Shown here piece after piece: positions 55,050 through 62,376 of a DNA stretch of 64,000 nucleotides (the stretch's first letter is position 1; the number at the start of each line of letters is the position of its first letter). The notes under the pieces were generated by a model that was not told where the DNA came from, did no database searches, and saw nothing but the letters and a program-made list of their open reading frames with translations. Where the stretch lies: NCBI RefSeq assembly GCF_002159175.1, contig NZ_NFGZ01000002.1, positions 186,001-250,000 on the forward strand, given 5' to 3'. The position numbers were made by a program, and so were the translations under genes. The DNA comes from Flavonifractor sp. An92 (GTDB lineage Bacteria; Bacillota; Clostridia; Oscillospirales; Oscillospiraceae).

Positions 55050-55409
55050 ATGTGGCTTTCCGACCGGAGAAGGCCGGAGCGGGAGGGGGAGGAGCCCGTC
55101 CAGGTGGGGGTGGTGACTCTCCCAGGTGACCCGGCGGGCGTTTGGACCGGCAGCGAGCGGCGGGACGCGGTGGTGTTTGGCCCGGCGGGGTATACCTGGG
55201 TCCCGGCGCCCGGACAGGAGGTGCTGGTGCTCAAGACCGGCGAGGGCTACTGCGTGGCGGGAGCGAAAAGCAGCGGCGAGCCGGGAGAAATCACCATCAG
55301 GAGCGGCGGCGGGGCGTCGGTGGTCCTCCACGCCGACGGCTCCATCGATTTGGCTGGAACAGAGCTGCGCTTCAACGGCGCACTGCTGGCCGGTGGAGAG
55401 GAGGAATAG
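55050..55409 (+). CDS. Short baseplate spike-like protein
   Basis: The protein has 119 residues. An OB-like N-terminus (VQVGVVTLPGDPAGVW, QEVLVLKTGEGYCVAG) leads to a beta-helix-type tail (EITIRSGGGASVVLHADGSIDLAGTEL). That arrangement matches gpV/XkdR-type spikes, but it is much shorter than usual. GGGGAGAG precedes the ATG. Confidence 0.65.
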   Translation: MWLSDRRRPEREGEEPVQVGVVTLPGDPAGVWTGSERRDAVVFGPAGYTWVPAPGQEVLVLKTGEGYCVAGAKSSGEPGEITIRSGGGASVVLHADGSIDLAGTELRFNGALLAGGEEE

Positions 55410-55410
55410 C

Positions 55411-55755
55411 ATGGAGCTGAAGCTGCGGGACGGGGACTATGTCCCCGACGGACAGGGCGGTGTGGAGCGGGTGGAGGGCGCTCGGGAGCTGCTGGAGCGG
55501 GTGCTGTGGAAGCTCACCGTGCGGCGGGGGAGCTTTCCGCTCCTGCCGGAGCTGGGCAGTCGCCTCTATCTCCTCCCCCGGGCCAAGCCCGGCGAGCGCT
55601 CCGCCCTGGCCGCCCAGTATGCCGCCGAAGCCCTGGCCGATGAGGCGGGTCTGGTGCTGAACACGGTCACTCTCACGGAGAGCGGAGGGACCAGCACCCT
55701 GCGCCTGGAGCTGGAGTGGCGGGGGGAGTCCTTCACGGTGGAGACCGTGCTGTAA
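55411..55755 (+). CDS. Baseplate wedge protein (XkdS / gp25-like)
   Basis: The protein has 114 residues. ARELLERVLWKLTVRRGSFP and LLPELGSRLYLLPRAKPGER are the conserved gp25/DUF2634 pattern, with a C-terminal strand pair TSTLRLELEWRGESFTVE. It links hub and wedges and triggers sheath assembly. Confidence 0.8.
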   Translation: MELKLRDGDYVPDGQGGVERVEGARELLERVLWKLTVRRGSFPLLPELGSRLYLLPRAKPGERSALAAQYAAEALADEAGLVLNTVTLTESGGTSTLRLELEWRGESFTVETVL

Positions 55756-55767
55756 GGAGGGAGTACC

Positions 55768-56832
55768 ATCAAAACGATCCAAGAACTGTATGAAGAGATG
55801 CTGGAGACCTTCCAGACCGAGACGGGCAGTGCGCCCAGCGGCACCAGCGACCTGGCGGTGCGGCTGTATGCCGTGGCTGCCCAGGTCCATGCCCTGTACA
55901 TCCAGGGGGAGTGGGTGGCCCGGCAGTGTTTTCCCCAGACCGCAGAGGGGGAGTATCTGGACCTCCATGCCGCCCTGCGGGGTGTAGAGCGGCGCTCGGC
56001 GGCCCGGGCCCAGGGAGTGATCGCCTTTGAAGTGAGCGGGACGGCCCAGACCTCCCTCACCATCCCAGCGGGCACCGTGTGCCTGACGGCGGGGCTGGTG
56101 CGGTTCGAGACCCTGGAGGGGGGTACCATCCAGATCGGGGAGACCCAGGTTCTCATCCCTGCACAGGCGGTGGAGCCGGGGGAGGCGGGCAATGTGGCCG
56201 CCGGGACCATCCGCTCCATGTCGGTGGCCCCGGTGGGAGTGAGCATCTGTCACAACCCCCAGGCTTTTACCGGCGGCAGCGATGAGGAGGACGATGAAAG
56301 TCTCCGGGCCCGGGTGCTGGAGACCTACCGGCGGCTCCCCAACGGCGCCAACGCCGCTTACTACCAACAGGAGGTCATGTCCTTCGAGGAGGTGGCAGCC
56401 GCTTCGGTCCTCTCCCGGGCCCGGGGCGTGGGGACGGTGGACGTGGTGGTGTCCACCGCTCAGGGCCTGCCCGGCGAGGAACTGTTGGAGGAGCTGCGGG
56501 CCCACTTTGAGGCCCGGCGGGAGATCGCGGTGGACGTGCAGGTCCGCGCGCCCGAGGCCCGGGAGGTGGAGGTGAATGTAGCGGTCTCTCCGGCGGAGGG
56601 GTACACCGCCGAGGAGGCCAAAGCTGCCGCCCGGACCGCGGTGGAGAGCTGGTTCGACGGCACCCGGCTGGGGCAGAGCATGCTGCGGGCTGAGCTGAGC
56701 AGCCGGATCTTTGCCGCCGGTGCGGTGGCCAACTGTGTGTTGACGGCTCCGGCGGAGGATATGGTCCTCGCCGCCGATGAGCTGCCCCGGCTGGGTGAGG
56801 TGACGGTGACCGACTTGGAGGTGGGCGCGTGA
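55768..56832 (+). CDS. Baseplate J family protein (XkdT-like) with apparent AUC start codon
   Basis: The frame begins after the stop at 55753-55755. A perfect AAGGAGGG (55754-55761) lies six bases before ATC (55768-55770), which is followed by KTIQELYEEMLETF, the typical N-terminus of this family. The first in-frame ATG (55798) lacks an SD and would remove ten conserved-looking residues. From ATC the protein has 354 residues. Core segments are GEYLDLHAALRGVERRSA, AQAVEPGEAGNVAAGTI and GANAAYYQQEVMSFEEVAAASV. GpJ forms the baseplate rim. The start is either a rare AUC initiation or a start-codon mutation. Confidence 0.85.
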   Translation: MKTIQELYEEMLETFQTETGSAPSGTSDLAVRLYAVAAQVHALYIQGEWVARQCFPQTAEGEYLDLHAALRGVERRSAARAQGVIAFEVSGTAQTSLTIPAGTVCLTAGLVRFETLEGGTIQIGETQVLIPAQAVEPGEAGNVAAGTIRSMSVAPVGVSICHNPQAFTGGSDEEDDESLRARVLETYRRLPNGANAAYYQQEVMSFEEVAAASVLSRARGVGTVDVVVSTAQGLPGEELLEELRAHFEARREIAVDVQVRAPEAREVEVNVAVSPAEGYTAEEAKAAARTAVESWFDGTRLGQSMLRAELSSRIFAAGAVANCVLTAPAEDMVLAADELPRLGEVTVTDLEVGA

Positions 56833-57404
56833 GCTACGGCGAATACCTGAAGGCGCTTTTGGAGCCCATGGGGGTCTACCGCCTGGAGGGCACCCTCAAC
56901 GGCGGCGAGCTGGACAGCATTGGCGCCGCCCTGGACGGGGTGGACGGGGATCTGGAGCACACCCAGCGAGAGATGATCCTCCTCACCGCCGAAGGCGAGG
57001 GACTGGAGGCGGTGGAGGCTCTTTTAACTCGCCGCCCAGTGGCAGCCAGTCTGGAGGACCGGCGGGCCGCCCTGGCCGCCCTGCTGCGCATCGGCGGGGA
57101 CAGCTTTACCCTGGCGGCCATCAACGACACCCTGCGGGGCTGCGGGGTGTATGCCCTGGCCAGCGAGACCGGCACACCGGGCTATGTGGAGGTGTCCTTC
57201 CCCAATGTGCCCGGCATCCCCGACGGCTTTGAGGAGCTGTGCAAGATCATCGAGGACATCCTGCCCGCCCATGTGGGCATCCAGTACGTCTATTGGTATG
57301 TGACCTGGGAGGAGCTGGAGCGGCGCTTTGCCACCTGGGGCGATTTGGAGGCCCTGGGGCTGACCTGGGGTGAGATCGAAAAGCTGGTGAAGGAGGAGCT
57401 ATGA
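56829..57404 (+). CDS. Baseplate/tail protein of the XkdU (DUF2313) family
   Basis: The protein has 191 residues, GTG start overlapping the J stop. YGEYLKALLEPMGVYRLEG begins the helical domain. GYVEVSFPNVPGIPDGFEEL and the C-terminal WEELERRFATWGDLEALGLTWGEIE repeats are typical of the family that attaches fibres to the baseplate. Confidence 0.8.
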   Translation: MSYGEYLKALLEPMGVYRLEGTLNGGELDSIGAALDGVDGDLEHTQREMILLTAEGEGLEAVEALLTRRPVAASLEDRRAALAALLRIGGDSFTLAAINDTLRGCGVYALASETGTPGYVEVSFPNVPGIPDGFEELCKIIEDILPAHVGIQYVYWYVTWEELERRFATWGDLEALGLTWGEIEKLVKEEL

Positions 57405-57862
57405 GAGCAGAAGTGAAGAGAAGAGGTTTCATCGTCTATGAACTGGACGAGAACGACCGGATGTGGCAGGCGGTGGAGCAGCTGGCGCGCATGAGCGCCC
57501 AGACTCTGACGGATGAGCAGGCCATTCAGGTGGGAGCTCTGTTCCCGCGCTGGGCGGTGGGGGTGGAGTACCAGGCGGGGGAGCGCATCGCGGACGAGAT
57601 GGGCAACCTCTACAAGGTGGTACAGGGGCACACCAGCCAGGCCGACTGGCCGCTGGACAGCACCCCCGCCCTCTATACCCCGCTGGGGGTGACGGAAGAG
57701 GACCCCGACGCCACCCCGGAGTGGAAGCAACCCACCGGCGCCCACGATGCCTACAACAAGGGAGACAAGGTGCTCTACCAGGGCAAGACCTACATTTCCC
57801 TCATCGACGGCAATACCTATTCCCCGGATACTCCTGGCGACTTCTGGGAGGAAGTGGCCTGA
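57401..57862 (+). CDS. Tail-end protein with carbohydrate-binding-like modules
   Basis: The protein has 153 residues, ATG overlapping the previous stop. After a helical N-terminus come two short similar modules, VGVEYQAGERIADEMGNLYKVVQGHTS and DAYNKGDKVLYQGKTYISLIDGNTYSP. They have the Trp/Tyr-Gly pattern of CBM5/12 (chitin-binding-like) domains often found at phage tail tips. It is the last gene and the only receptor-binding candidate; no large fibre gene exists. Confidence 0.75.
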   Translation: MRAEVKRRGFIVYELDENDRMWQAVEQLARMSAQTLTDEQAIQVGALFPRWAVGVEYQAGERIADEMGNLYKVVQGHTSQADWPLDSTPALYTPLGVTEEDPDATPEWKQPTGAHDAYNKGDKVLYQGKTYISLIDGNTYSPDTPGDFWEEVA

Positions 57863-57868
57863 TAATAA

Positions 57869-57904
57869 GCCCCCGGCTCTGCGACGCAGAGCCGGGGGCG
57901 TTTT
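57869..57904. terminator. Intrinsic terminator at the end of the phage-like cluster
   Basis: A perfect 14-bp GC stem (57869-57882 with 57886-57899) is followed by G and TTTT. It also separates the convergent ModE-like gene. Confidence 0.9.
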
Positions 57905-57907
57905 GCG

Positions 57908-58255
57908 TTATTCCGCCGGACAATCCGGGAAGTGCTGGGAGAAGGCGTCCCGGGAGGCGTCTTTGGCCGCCTGCTCACAGGCGCGGAAGCGGCGCAGGAC
58001 CTCGTACGCCTGGGGGGTGAGGGCGCTGCTGCCGCCGCTGACCCCGCCGGAGGCACTGTGGAGGAGGGCAAAGCCGAATTCCTGTTCTGCGGTGCGGACC
58101 ATGCGCAGGGCCTTGGAGTAGGAGAGGTGCATCTCCCCCGCGGCCCGCACCAGGGAGCCACAGGCGGCCACCCGGTCCAGCAGCTCCGCCGGCCCCGGTC
58201 CGAAGAAACGGTTCCCTTTATCGTTTAAAAAATAAACCCGACAGGATTCTTTCAT
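57908..58255 (-). CDS. ModE-type winged-helix regulator lacking the molybdate-binding domain
   Basis: The protein has 115 residues from the ATG at 58253-58255; an upstream TTG (58291) is less likely. PAELLDRVAACGSLVRAAGEMHLSYSKALRMV is the winged helix-turn-helix, and GGVSGGSSALTPQAYEVLRRFR is the wing plus dimer helix characteristic of the ModE N-terminal domain. The C-terminal Mop/TOBE domains that bind molybdate are absent, so it cannot sense molybdate the way E. coli ModE does. It is divergent from a molybdenum hydroxylase operon, its likely target. Confidence 0.88.
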   Translation of the reverse strand: MKESCRVYFLNDKGNRFFGPGPAELLDRVAACGSLVRAAGEMHLSYSKALRMVRTAEQEFGFALLHSASGGVSGGSSALTPQAYEVLRRFRACEQAAKDASRDAFSQHFPDCPAE

Positions 58256-58302
58256 AAGGCAACGACCAACCTTCTTTTGACAAAATACCAAATCTCAAGG
58301 CT

Positions 58303-58331
58303 ATTATATCGTTATACTTTGAAAAATACAA
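58303..58331 (-). promoter_or_regulatory. Promoter of the ModE-like gene
   Basis: On the minus strand: -35 TTGTAT (58326-58331), 17-base spacer, perfect -10 TATAAT (58303-58308). The spacer is covered by the ModE-like palindrome. Confidence 0.8.
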
Positions 58332-58333
58332 CG
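58310..58333. promoter_or_regulatory. ModE-like operator
   Basis: CGTTAT (58310-58315), 12 bases, ACAACG (58328-58333). The E. coli ModE site at modA has the half-sites CGTTAT and ATAACG with the same 12-base spacing as I recall it, so only one base of the core half-sites differs. It overlaps the regulator's own -35/-10 region. The rest of the 58256-58588 gap shows the hydroxylase promoter and one further inverted repeat, no gene. Confidence 0.7.
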
Positions 58334-58498
58334 TATAAAATAGAGAGGGGCGAGAAGAAAAAATCTGCATCCCCGAAAATCATCCAAAGACTCTACTGTC
58401 TTTCCAAGCTGGAATATCCGCCAAACAGAGACAGATGGAGTAGAATTGGAGACAAAACGAAAGGCTGACAAAGTGCCGAAGCGGCCTTGGAGGGGTGT

Positions 58499-58527
58499 TT
58501 GACAGAATTATATAAGTGTGATTAAAT
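58499..58527 (+). promoter_or_regulatory. Promoter of the molybdenum hydroxylase operon, with downstream inverted repeat
   Basis: Perfect -35 TTGACA (58499-58504), 17-base spacer ending in TG-containing sequence, -10 TTAAAT (58522-58527). Just downstream an inverted repeat AATATAGAA/TTCTATTTT (58541-58549 and 58559-58567) overlaps the expected transcript start region and could be an operator. Confidence 0.7.
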
Positions 58528-58588
58528 AAATGCACAGTTCAATATAGAAAACGCTTCGTTCTATTTTTGATCGAAAAGAGGGATCTGC

Positions 58589-59446
58589 ATGCAATATATC
58601 AACGCATCCTCGGCCCGGGAGGCGCTCGCCGCGCTGCTGGAGGCGGACGGCAGCGGTGTCATCGTGGCCGGCGCCACCGACCTGATGGTGGACTACAAGG
58701 CCGGTAAGGTGAAGAGCACCGTCTGGATCGACGTGACCCGCGCGGCTGACCTGGTGGGCATCACCGAGGAGGACGGCAAGCTGGTCATCGGCGCGGCCAC
58801 TACCCTGACCACCATCGCCCGCTCGCCGCTGGTGAAGAAGTACTTCCCGTCCCTGGCTCAGGGCTGCGGCACCGTGGGCTCCCTTCAGATCCGCAACTCC
58901 GCCACCCTGGTGGGCAACGTGGTCAGCGCCCAGCCCGCCGGTGACGGCGCCATGTCCCTGGCTCCCCTGGACCCCACTTTTACCGTGCTGTCCGCCGACG
59001 GCGAGCGGCAGCTCTCCATGGGGGAGATGTACGCCGGCTTTGCCCGCAGCACCATCGACCACAGCCGGGAGCTGGTGACCAAGATCTCCATCCCCCTGCC
59101 CAAGCCCGGCGAGGCGGCCGCCTTTGTCCGGCTGGAGCTGCGCAAGTCCCTGTCCCTGCCCATGCTCAACTGCGCCGCCATGGTCCATGTGGAGGGCGGC
59201 AAGGTGACCTGGGCCCGGATCACCATGGCCCCTGTGGGCGTGGGTCCCGTCCGGGCCACTGCGGCGGAGGAGTACCTGGCCGGTCAGGAGCTGACCGACG
59301 AGGTCCTGGCCCGGGCCGGTGAGCTGGCCCTGGAGAACGCCAACCCCCGCAGCAACCCCCTGCGCGGCAGCCGGGAGTACCGTCTGGAGACCCTGCCGGT
59401 GATTGTCCGCCGGGCTCTGGAAGCGTGCCGGGCGCAGCTGAATTGA
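58589..59446 (+). CDS. Molybdenum hydroxylase, FAD-binding subunit (CoxM/XdhB-like)
   Basis: The protein has 285 residues. The FAD-binding motifs are VIVAGATDLMVDYKAGK (28-44, the AGGTDL variant) and GTVGSLQIRNSATLVGNVVSAQPAGD (about 97-120). The C-terminal CO-dehydrogenase flavoprotein domain contains the LETLPVIVRRALEAC end. It passes electrons from the molybdenum/Fe-S subunits to an acceptor. First gene of a three-gene operon with a strong promoter. AGAGGG precedes the ATG. Confidence 0.95.
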   Translation: MQYINASSAREALAALLEADGSGVIVAGATDLMVDYKAGKVKSTVWIDVTRAADLVGITEEDGKLVIGAATTLTTIARSPLVKKYFPSLAQGCGTVGSLQIRNSATLVGNVVSAQPAGDGAMSLAPLDPTFTVLSADGERQLSMGEMYAGFARSTIDHSRELVTKISIPLPKPGEAAAFVRLELRKSLSLPMLNCAAMVHVEGGKVTWARITMAPVGVGPVRATAAEEYLAGQELTDEVLARAGELALENANPRSNPLRGSREYRLETLPVIVRRALEACRAQLN

Positions 59447-59463
59447 GAAAGGTGGAATGGAAC

Positions 59464-59937
59464 ATGGCAGAGCTGCATACGACCATCAACGGCGAGTACG
59501 TCGTCGCCGAGGTAGACCCCGACCAGTCCCTGGCCCAGTTTTTGCGGGAGAAGATGTATCTCACCGGCACCAAGATCGGCTGCGGCAAGGGTGAGTGCGG
59601 TGCTTGCACCATCATCATGGATGGCAAGGCGGTGACCTCCTGCATCATCCCGGTCCTGCGGGCCGAGGGCGCGGTCATTCAGACCATCGAGGGCGTGGCC
59701 CGGGGCGAGAAGCTCCACCCCCTTCAGGAGGAATTTGTGAATCAGGGCGCGGTGCAGTGCGGATTCTGTACCCCCGGCATGATCATGTCGGCCAAGGCCC
59801 TGCTGGACGAGAACCCGGAGCCTGAGAAGGAGGAGATCCGGGAGGCCCTGGGCGGCAATATCTGCCGCTGCACCGGCTATGTGAACATCGAGCGGGCCGT
59901 GGAAGCGGCGGCGGACCGGATGCGGAAAGGAGAGTGA
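59464..59937 (+). CDS. Molybdenum hydroxylase, [2Fe-2S] subunit (CoxS/XdhC-like)
   Basis: The protein has 157 residues from the ATG at 59464. The plant-ferredoxin-type cluster is in [19 protein letters not shown] with a fourth Cys soon after. The second cluster lies in the helical domain ([17 protein letters not shown] and [11 protein letters not shown]). Eight cluster cysteines are present. Spacing to both neighbours is short (17 and 7 bases). Confidence 0.97.
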   Translation: MAELHTTINGEYVVAEVDPDQSLAQFLREKMYLTGTKIGCGKGECGACTIIMDGKAVTSCIIPVLRAEGAVIQTIEGVARGEKLHPLQEEFVNQGAVQCGFCTPGMIMSAKALLDENPEPEKEEIREALGGNICRCTGYVNIERAVEAAADRMRKGE

Positions 59938-59944
59938 GCGGCCC

Positions 59945-62230
59945 ATGAAATACGTCGGACAAAACATTCCCCGCAACGACGGATTTGACAAGGTGACCGG
60001 CCGTGGTCAGTTCACCTTTGACGTACATCTGCCCCGCATGGTCTATGGCAAGGTGCTGCGCAGCCCCTACGCCCACGCCAAGGTGCTGAGCATCGACACC
60101 TCCGAGGCCGAGGCCATGCCCGGCGTGCGTGCGGTGTGTACCTTCGCCAACACCACCCAGAAGGTCTGGAACGGCGCGGCCCCCATGTTCATCACCCCGC
60201 TGCCCCACAAGCCGGTGCTGGATCAGACCATTTTTACCGACGAGCCCAAGTACATCGGTGACGAGGTGGCCGCTGTGGCTGCTGACACCGAGGCCATCGC
60301 CGAGGAGGCGGCGAAGCGCATCAAGGTGGAGTGGCAGGAGTTGCCCGCCGTCTACGAGCCTCTGGAGGCCATCAAGCCCGAGTCCCCCGATGTACAGCCC
60401 AAGTACGCCAATCCCGAGTTCCACAACATCTGCGGCGGTCCCGTGATTCTGGAGTTCGGCGGCGATCCCACCGCCGCCTTTGACCAGTGCGACGCGGTGG
60501 TGGAGTACGACGTCACCCTGCCCCGGGTCAAGCAGGCCCAGATGGAGCCCCACGGCGCCGTGGCCACCTACAACCCCGACGGCCATCTGGAGGTCATCTG
60601 CACCACCCAGGCCCCTTATCCCACCAAAATGATCCTGGCCGAGGCCCTGGACATCCCGGTGAGCAAGGTCACGGTGAAGAATCCCCCCTATGTGGGCGGC
60701 GGCTTCGGCGTGCGCATCGGCCTGTCCGGCAAGGCGGAGATCCTGGCGGCGGCCCTCTCCATGAAGTGCCACCGTCCCGTAAAGCTCATCTACACCCGGG
60801 AAGAGGACTTCACCTGCTCCGACTCCCGCCACGGCGGCTATCTGAAGTGCAAGCTGGGCGCCAAGGCTGACGGCACCTTCGTGGCCATCGACACCCAGGC
60901 CTGGCTGAACACCGGCGCTTACGCCACTTTCGGCACCGACCTGGTGGGCGTGTGCGGCGCCTGCGGCACCGCCGGCGCCTACGCCATCCCCAACTTCCGC
61001 TACACCGGCTGGCCGGTCTACACCAACCAGATGACCGCCGGCGCCATGCGCGGTTTCGGCACTCCCCAGGGCAACGCCGTGGTGGAGCCCGCCATCGAGC
61101 TCATGGCCCAGAAGCTGGGCATGGACTCCATCGAGCTGCGCAAGAAGAACTCCACCCGGGAGGACACCAAGAACTGGTTCCCCTTCCCGCCCGGCTCCTG
61201 CGGCACCAACGAGTGTCTGGACCGCGCCGCCGCCTCCATCGGCTGGGAGGAGAAGCACGGCAAGGCCGAGGAGCAGACCGGCCGCATCCGCCGGGGCGTG
61301 GGCATCTCCGCCGGTACCCATGTCAGCAACGCTGCCCCCTTCTGCGTGGACTATGACACCATCCTCATCCGCATCGAGCGTGACGGCACCCTCTTCGTGA
61401 ACTCCTCCATCCCCGAGATCGGCCCCGGCTCCACCACCGCCTGCCTCCAGGTGGCTGCCGACCTCATCGGTGTGCCCTATAAGAATGCCGTCATGAAGTT
61501 CGGCGACACCGACGCCGCCCCCTTCGACATCGGCAGCCACGCCACCCGTACCCTCTACACCGTCAGCTACGTCATGGCCGACGCGGCCAAGAAGCTGCGT
61601 AAGGACATCTTCGACTGGGTGGGCGGCAAGCTGGATCTGGACCCCGCCAAGCTGGAGCTGGAGGACGGCGTCCTCTCCTGTGAGGGCAAGCCTCTGGGCA
61701 ATCTGGCCGACTTCGCCTCCCAGGCCCACCTGGAGGGCAAGCAGTTCATGGCCTCCTCCTGCCAGGTGCCCCCCAACTGTCTGCCCTTCTATGCCCAGGC
61801 CGCCGAGGTGGAGGTGGACGTGGAGACCGGCATGGTCAAGGTCCTGAAAGTCGCCGCCGCCCACGATGTGGGCAAGGCGGTCAACCCGCCCCTGTGCCGC
61901 GGCCAGATCGAGGGCGGTGTGCTCCAGGGCGTGGGCTACGCCGTGCGGGAAGAGATGACCTATGTGGAGGGCAAGGGCTTCTACAACAAGGGCTTCCACT
62001 CCTACATGTTGCCCACCGCCGACGACCGCCCGGAGATCGAGTCCATCCTGGTGGAGAACCCCGACCCCTCCGGCGTGTTCGGCATCATCGGCATCGGCGA
62101 GTGCGGCGTGAACCCCACCCTGGCCGCCATCGGCAACGCCGTGGAGGACGCCACCGGTGTCCGCTTCCACGAGTTCCCCCTCACCCCTGCGCGGGTGCTG
62201 GCCGGCCTGAAGGCCGCCGGAAAAATCTGA
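59945..62230 (+). CDS. Molybdenum hydroxylase, molybdopterin-binding catalytic subunit (xanthine dehydrogenase family)
   Basis: The protein has 761 residues. RNDGFDKVTGRGQFTFDV starts the hammerhead domain. PPYVGGGFGVRIGLSGKAEI and AGAMRGFGTPQGNAVVEPAI are molybdopterin-binding loops; the AMRGFG form resembles purine and related hydroxylases rather than CO dehydrogenase. GIGECGVNPTLAAIGNAV contains the catalytic glutamate near the C-terminus. It hydroxylates an unknown N-heterocycle or aldehyde. In Clostridia some members carry a labile selenium ligand, which sequence cannot show. A purine substrate is an attractive guess given the purine permease in the window. Confidence 0.95.
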   Translation: MKYVGQNIPRNDGFDKVTGRGQFTFDVHLPRMVYGKVLRSPYAHAKVLSIDTSEAEAMPGVRAVCTFANTTQKVWNGAAPMFITPLPHKPVLDQTIFTDEPKYIGDEVAAVAADTEAIAEEAAKRIKVEWQELPAVYEPLEAIKPESPDVQPKYANPEFHNICGGPVILEFGGDPTAAFDQCDAVVEYDVTLPRVKQAQMEPHGAVATYNPDGHLEVICTTQAPYPTKMILAEALDIPVSKVTVKNPPYVGGGFGVRIGLSGKAEILAAALSMKCHRPVKLIYTREEDFTCSDSRHGGYLKCKLGAKADGTFVAIDTQAWLNTGAYATFGTDLVGVCGACGTAGAYAIPNFRYTGWPVYTNQMTAGAMRGFGTPQGNAVVEPAIELMAQKLGMDSIELRKKNSTREDTKNWFPFPPGSCGTNECLDRAAASIGWEEKHGKAEEQTGRIRRGVGISAGTHVSNAAPFCVDYDTILIRIERDGTLFVNSSIPEIGPGSTTACLQVAADLIGVPYKNAVMKFGDTDAAPFDIGSHATRTLYTVSYVMADAAKKLRKDIFDWVGGKLDLDPAKLELEDGVLSCEGKPLGNLADFASQAHLEGKQFMASSCQVPPNCLPFYAQAAEVEVDVETGMVKVLKVAAAHDVGKAVNPPLCRGQIEGGVLQGVGYAVREEMTYVEGKGFYNKGFHSYMLPTADDRPEIESILVENPDPSGVFGIIGIGECGVNPTLAAIGNAVEDATGVRFHEFPLTPARVLAGLKAAGKI

Positions 62231-62256
62231 TTTTATTCCATATCCATAACCCCCTT

Positions 62257-62298
62257 GGGCGTGCCGTGACAGACCACACGGCGCGCCCGCCTTTTTTT
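62257..62298 (+). terminator. Intrinsic terminator after the molybdenum hydroxylase operon
   Basis: A 12-bp stem with one G-U (62257-62268 with 62277-62288) is followed by TTTTTTT at 62292-62298. Confidence 0.92.
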
Positions 62299-62304
62299 GC
62301 CCGG

Positions 62305-62333
62305 TTGACAGGGAAAGATAGATGTAGTATCAT
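62305..62333 (+). promoter_or_regulatory. Sigma-A promoter of the MarR-ABC operon
   Basis: Perfect -35 TTGACA (62305-62310), 17-base spacer, -10 TATCAT (62328-62333), about 45 bases before the MarR start. Confidence 0.82.
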
Positions 62334-62356
62334 CCAATTTAGTTGAACCTACATCT
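62320..62356. promoter_or_regulatory. Inverted repeat overlapping the MarR promoter (candidate operator)
   Basis: AGATGTAG (62320-62327) and CTACATCT (62349-62356) are exact complements separated by 21 bases that contain the -10 element. MarR proteins commonly repress their own promoter through such sites. Confidence 0.65.
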
Positions 62357-62376
62357 TTCGAAACGAGGCGGGGAAT

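Larger units (their letters stand above)
44609..57862 (+). mobile_element. Phage-derived capsid plus contractile-tail gene cluster (domesticated particle or remnant prophage)
   Basis: Twenty genes, all rightward and mostly overlapping by 1-4 bases. Order: small terminase fragment, large terminase, portal, protease, decoration protein, capsid, three connector-type proteins, sheath, tube, chaperone-like, unknown 189-residue protein, LysM protein, baseplate proteins (XkdQ, spike, XkdS, J and XkdU types) and a tail-end protein. No integrase, repressor, antirepressor, replication, holin, endolysin or recognisable tape-measure gene occurs between the terminators at 44529 and 57904. No att-like direct repeat was noticed. 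GC content and codon use look like the host's, which argues for long residence. Confidence 0.85.

Noticed and set aside
44475..57904. Phage-like cluster as an intact active prophage.
   Set aside because: No integrase, repressor, replication or lysis genes and no att-like repeats were seen across the cluster and its flanks inside the window.
58277..58468. 63-residue plus-strand open frame upstream of the molybdenum hydroxylase operon.
   Set aside because: No SD, Lys/Arg-rich non-domain sequence, and it spans the ModE-like operator and promoter region.
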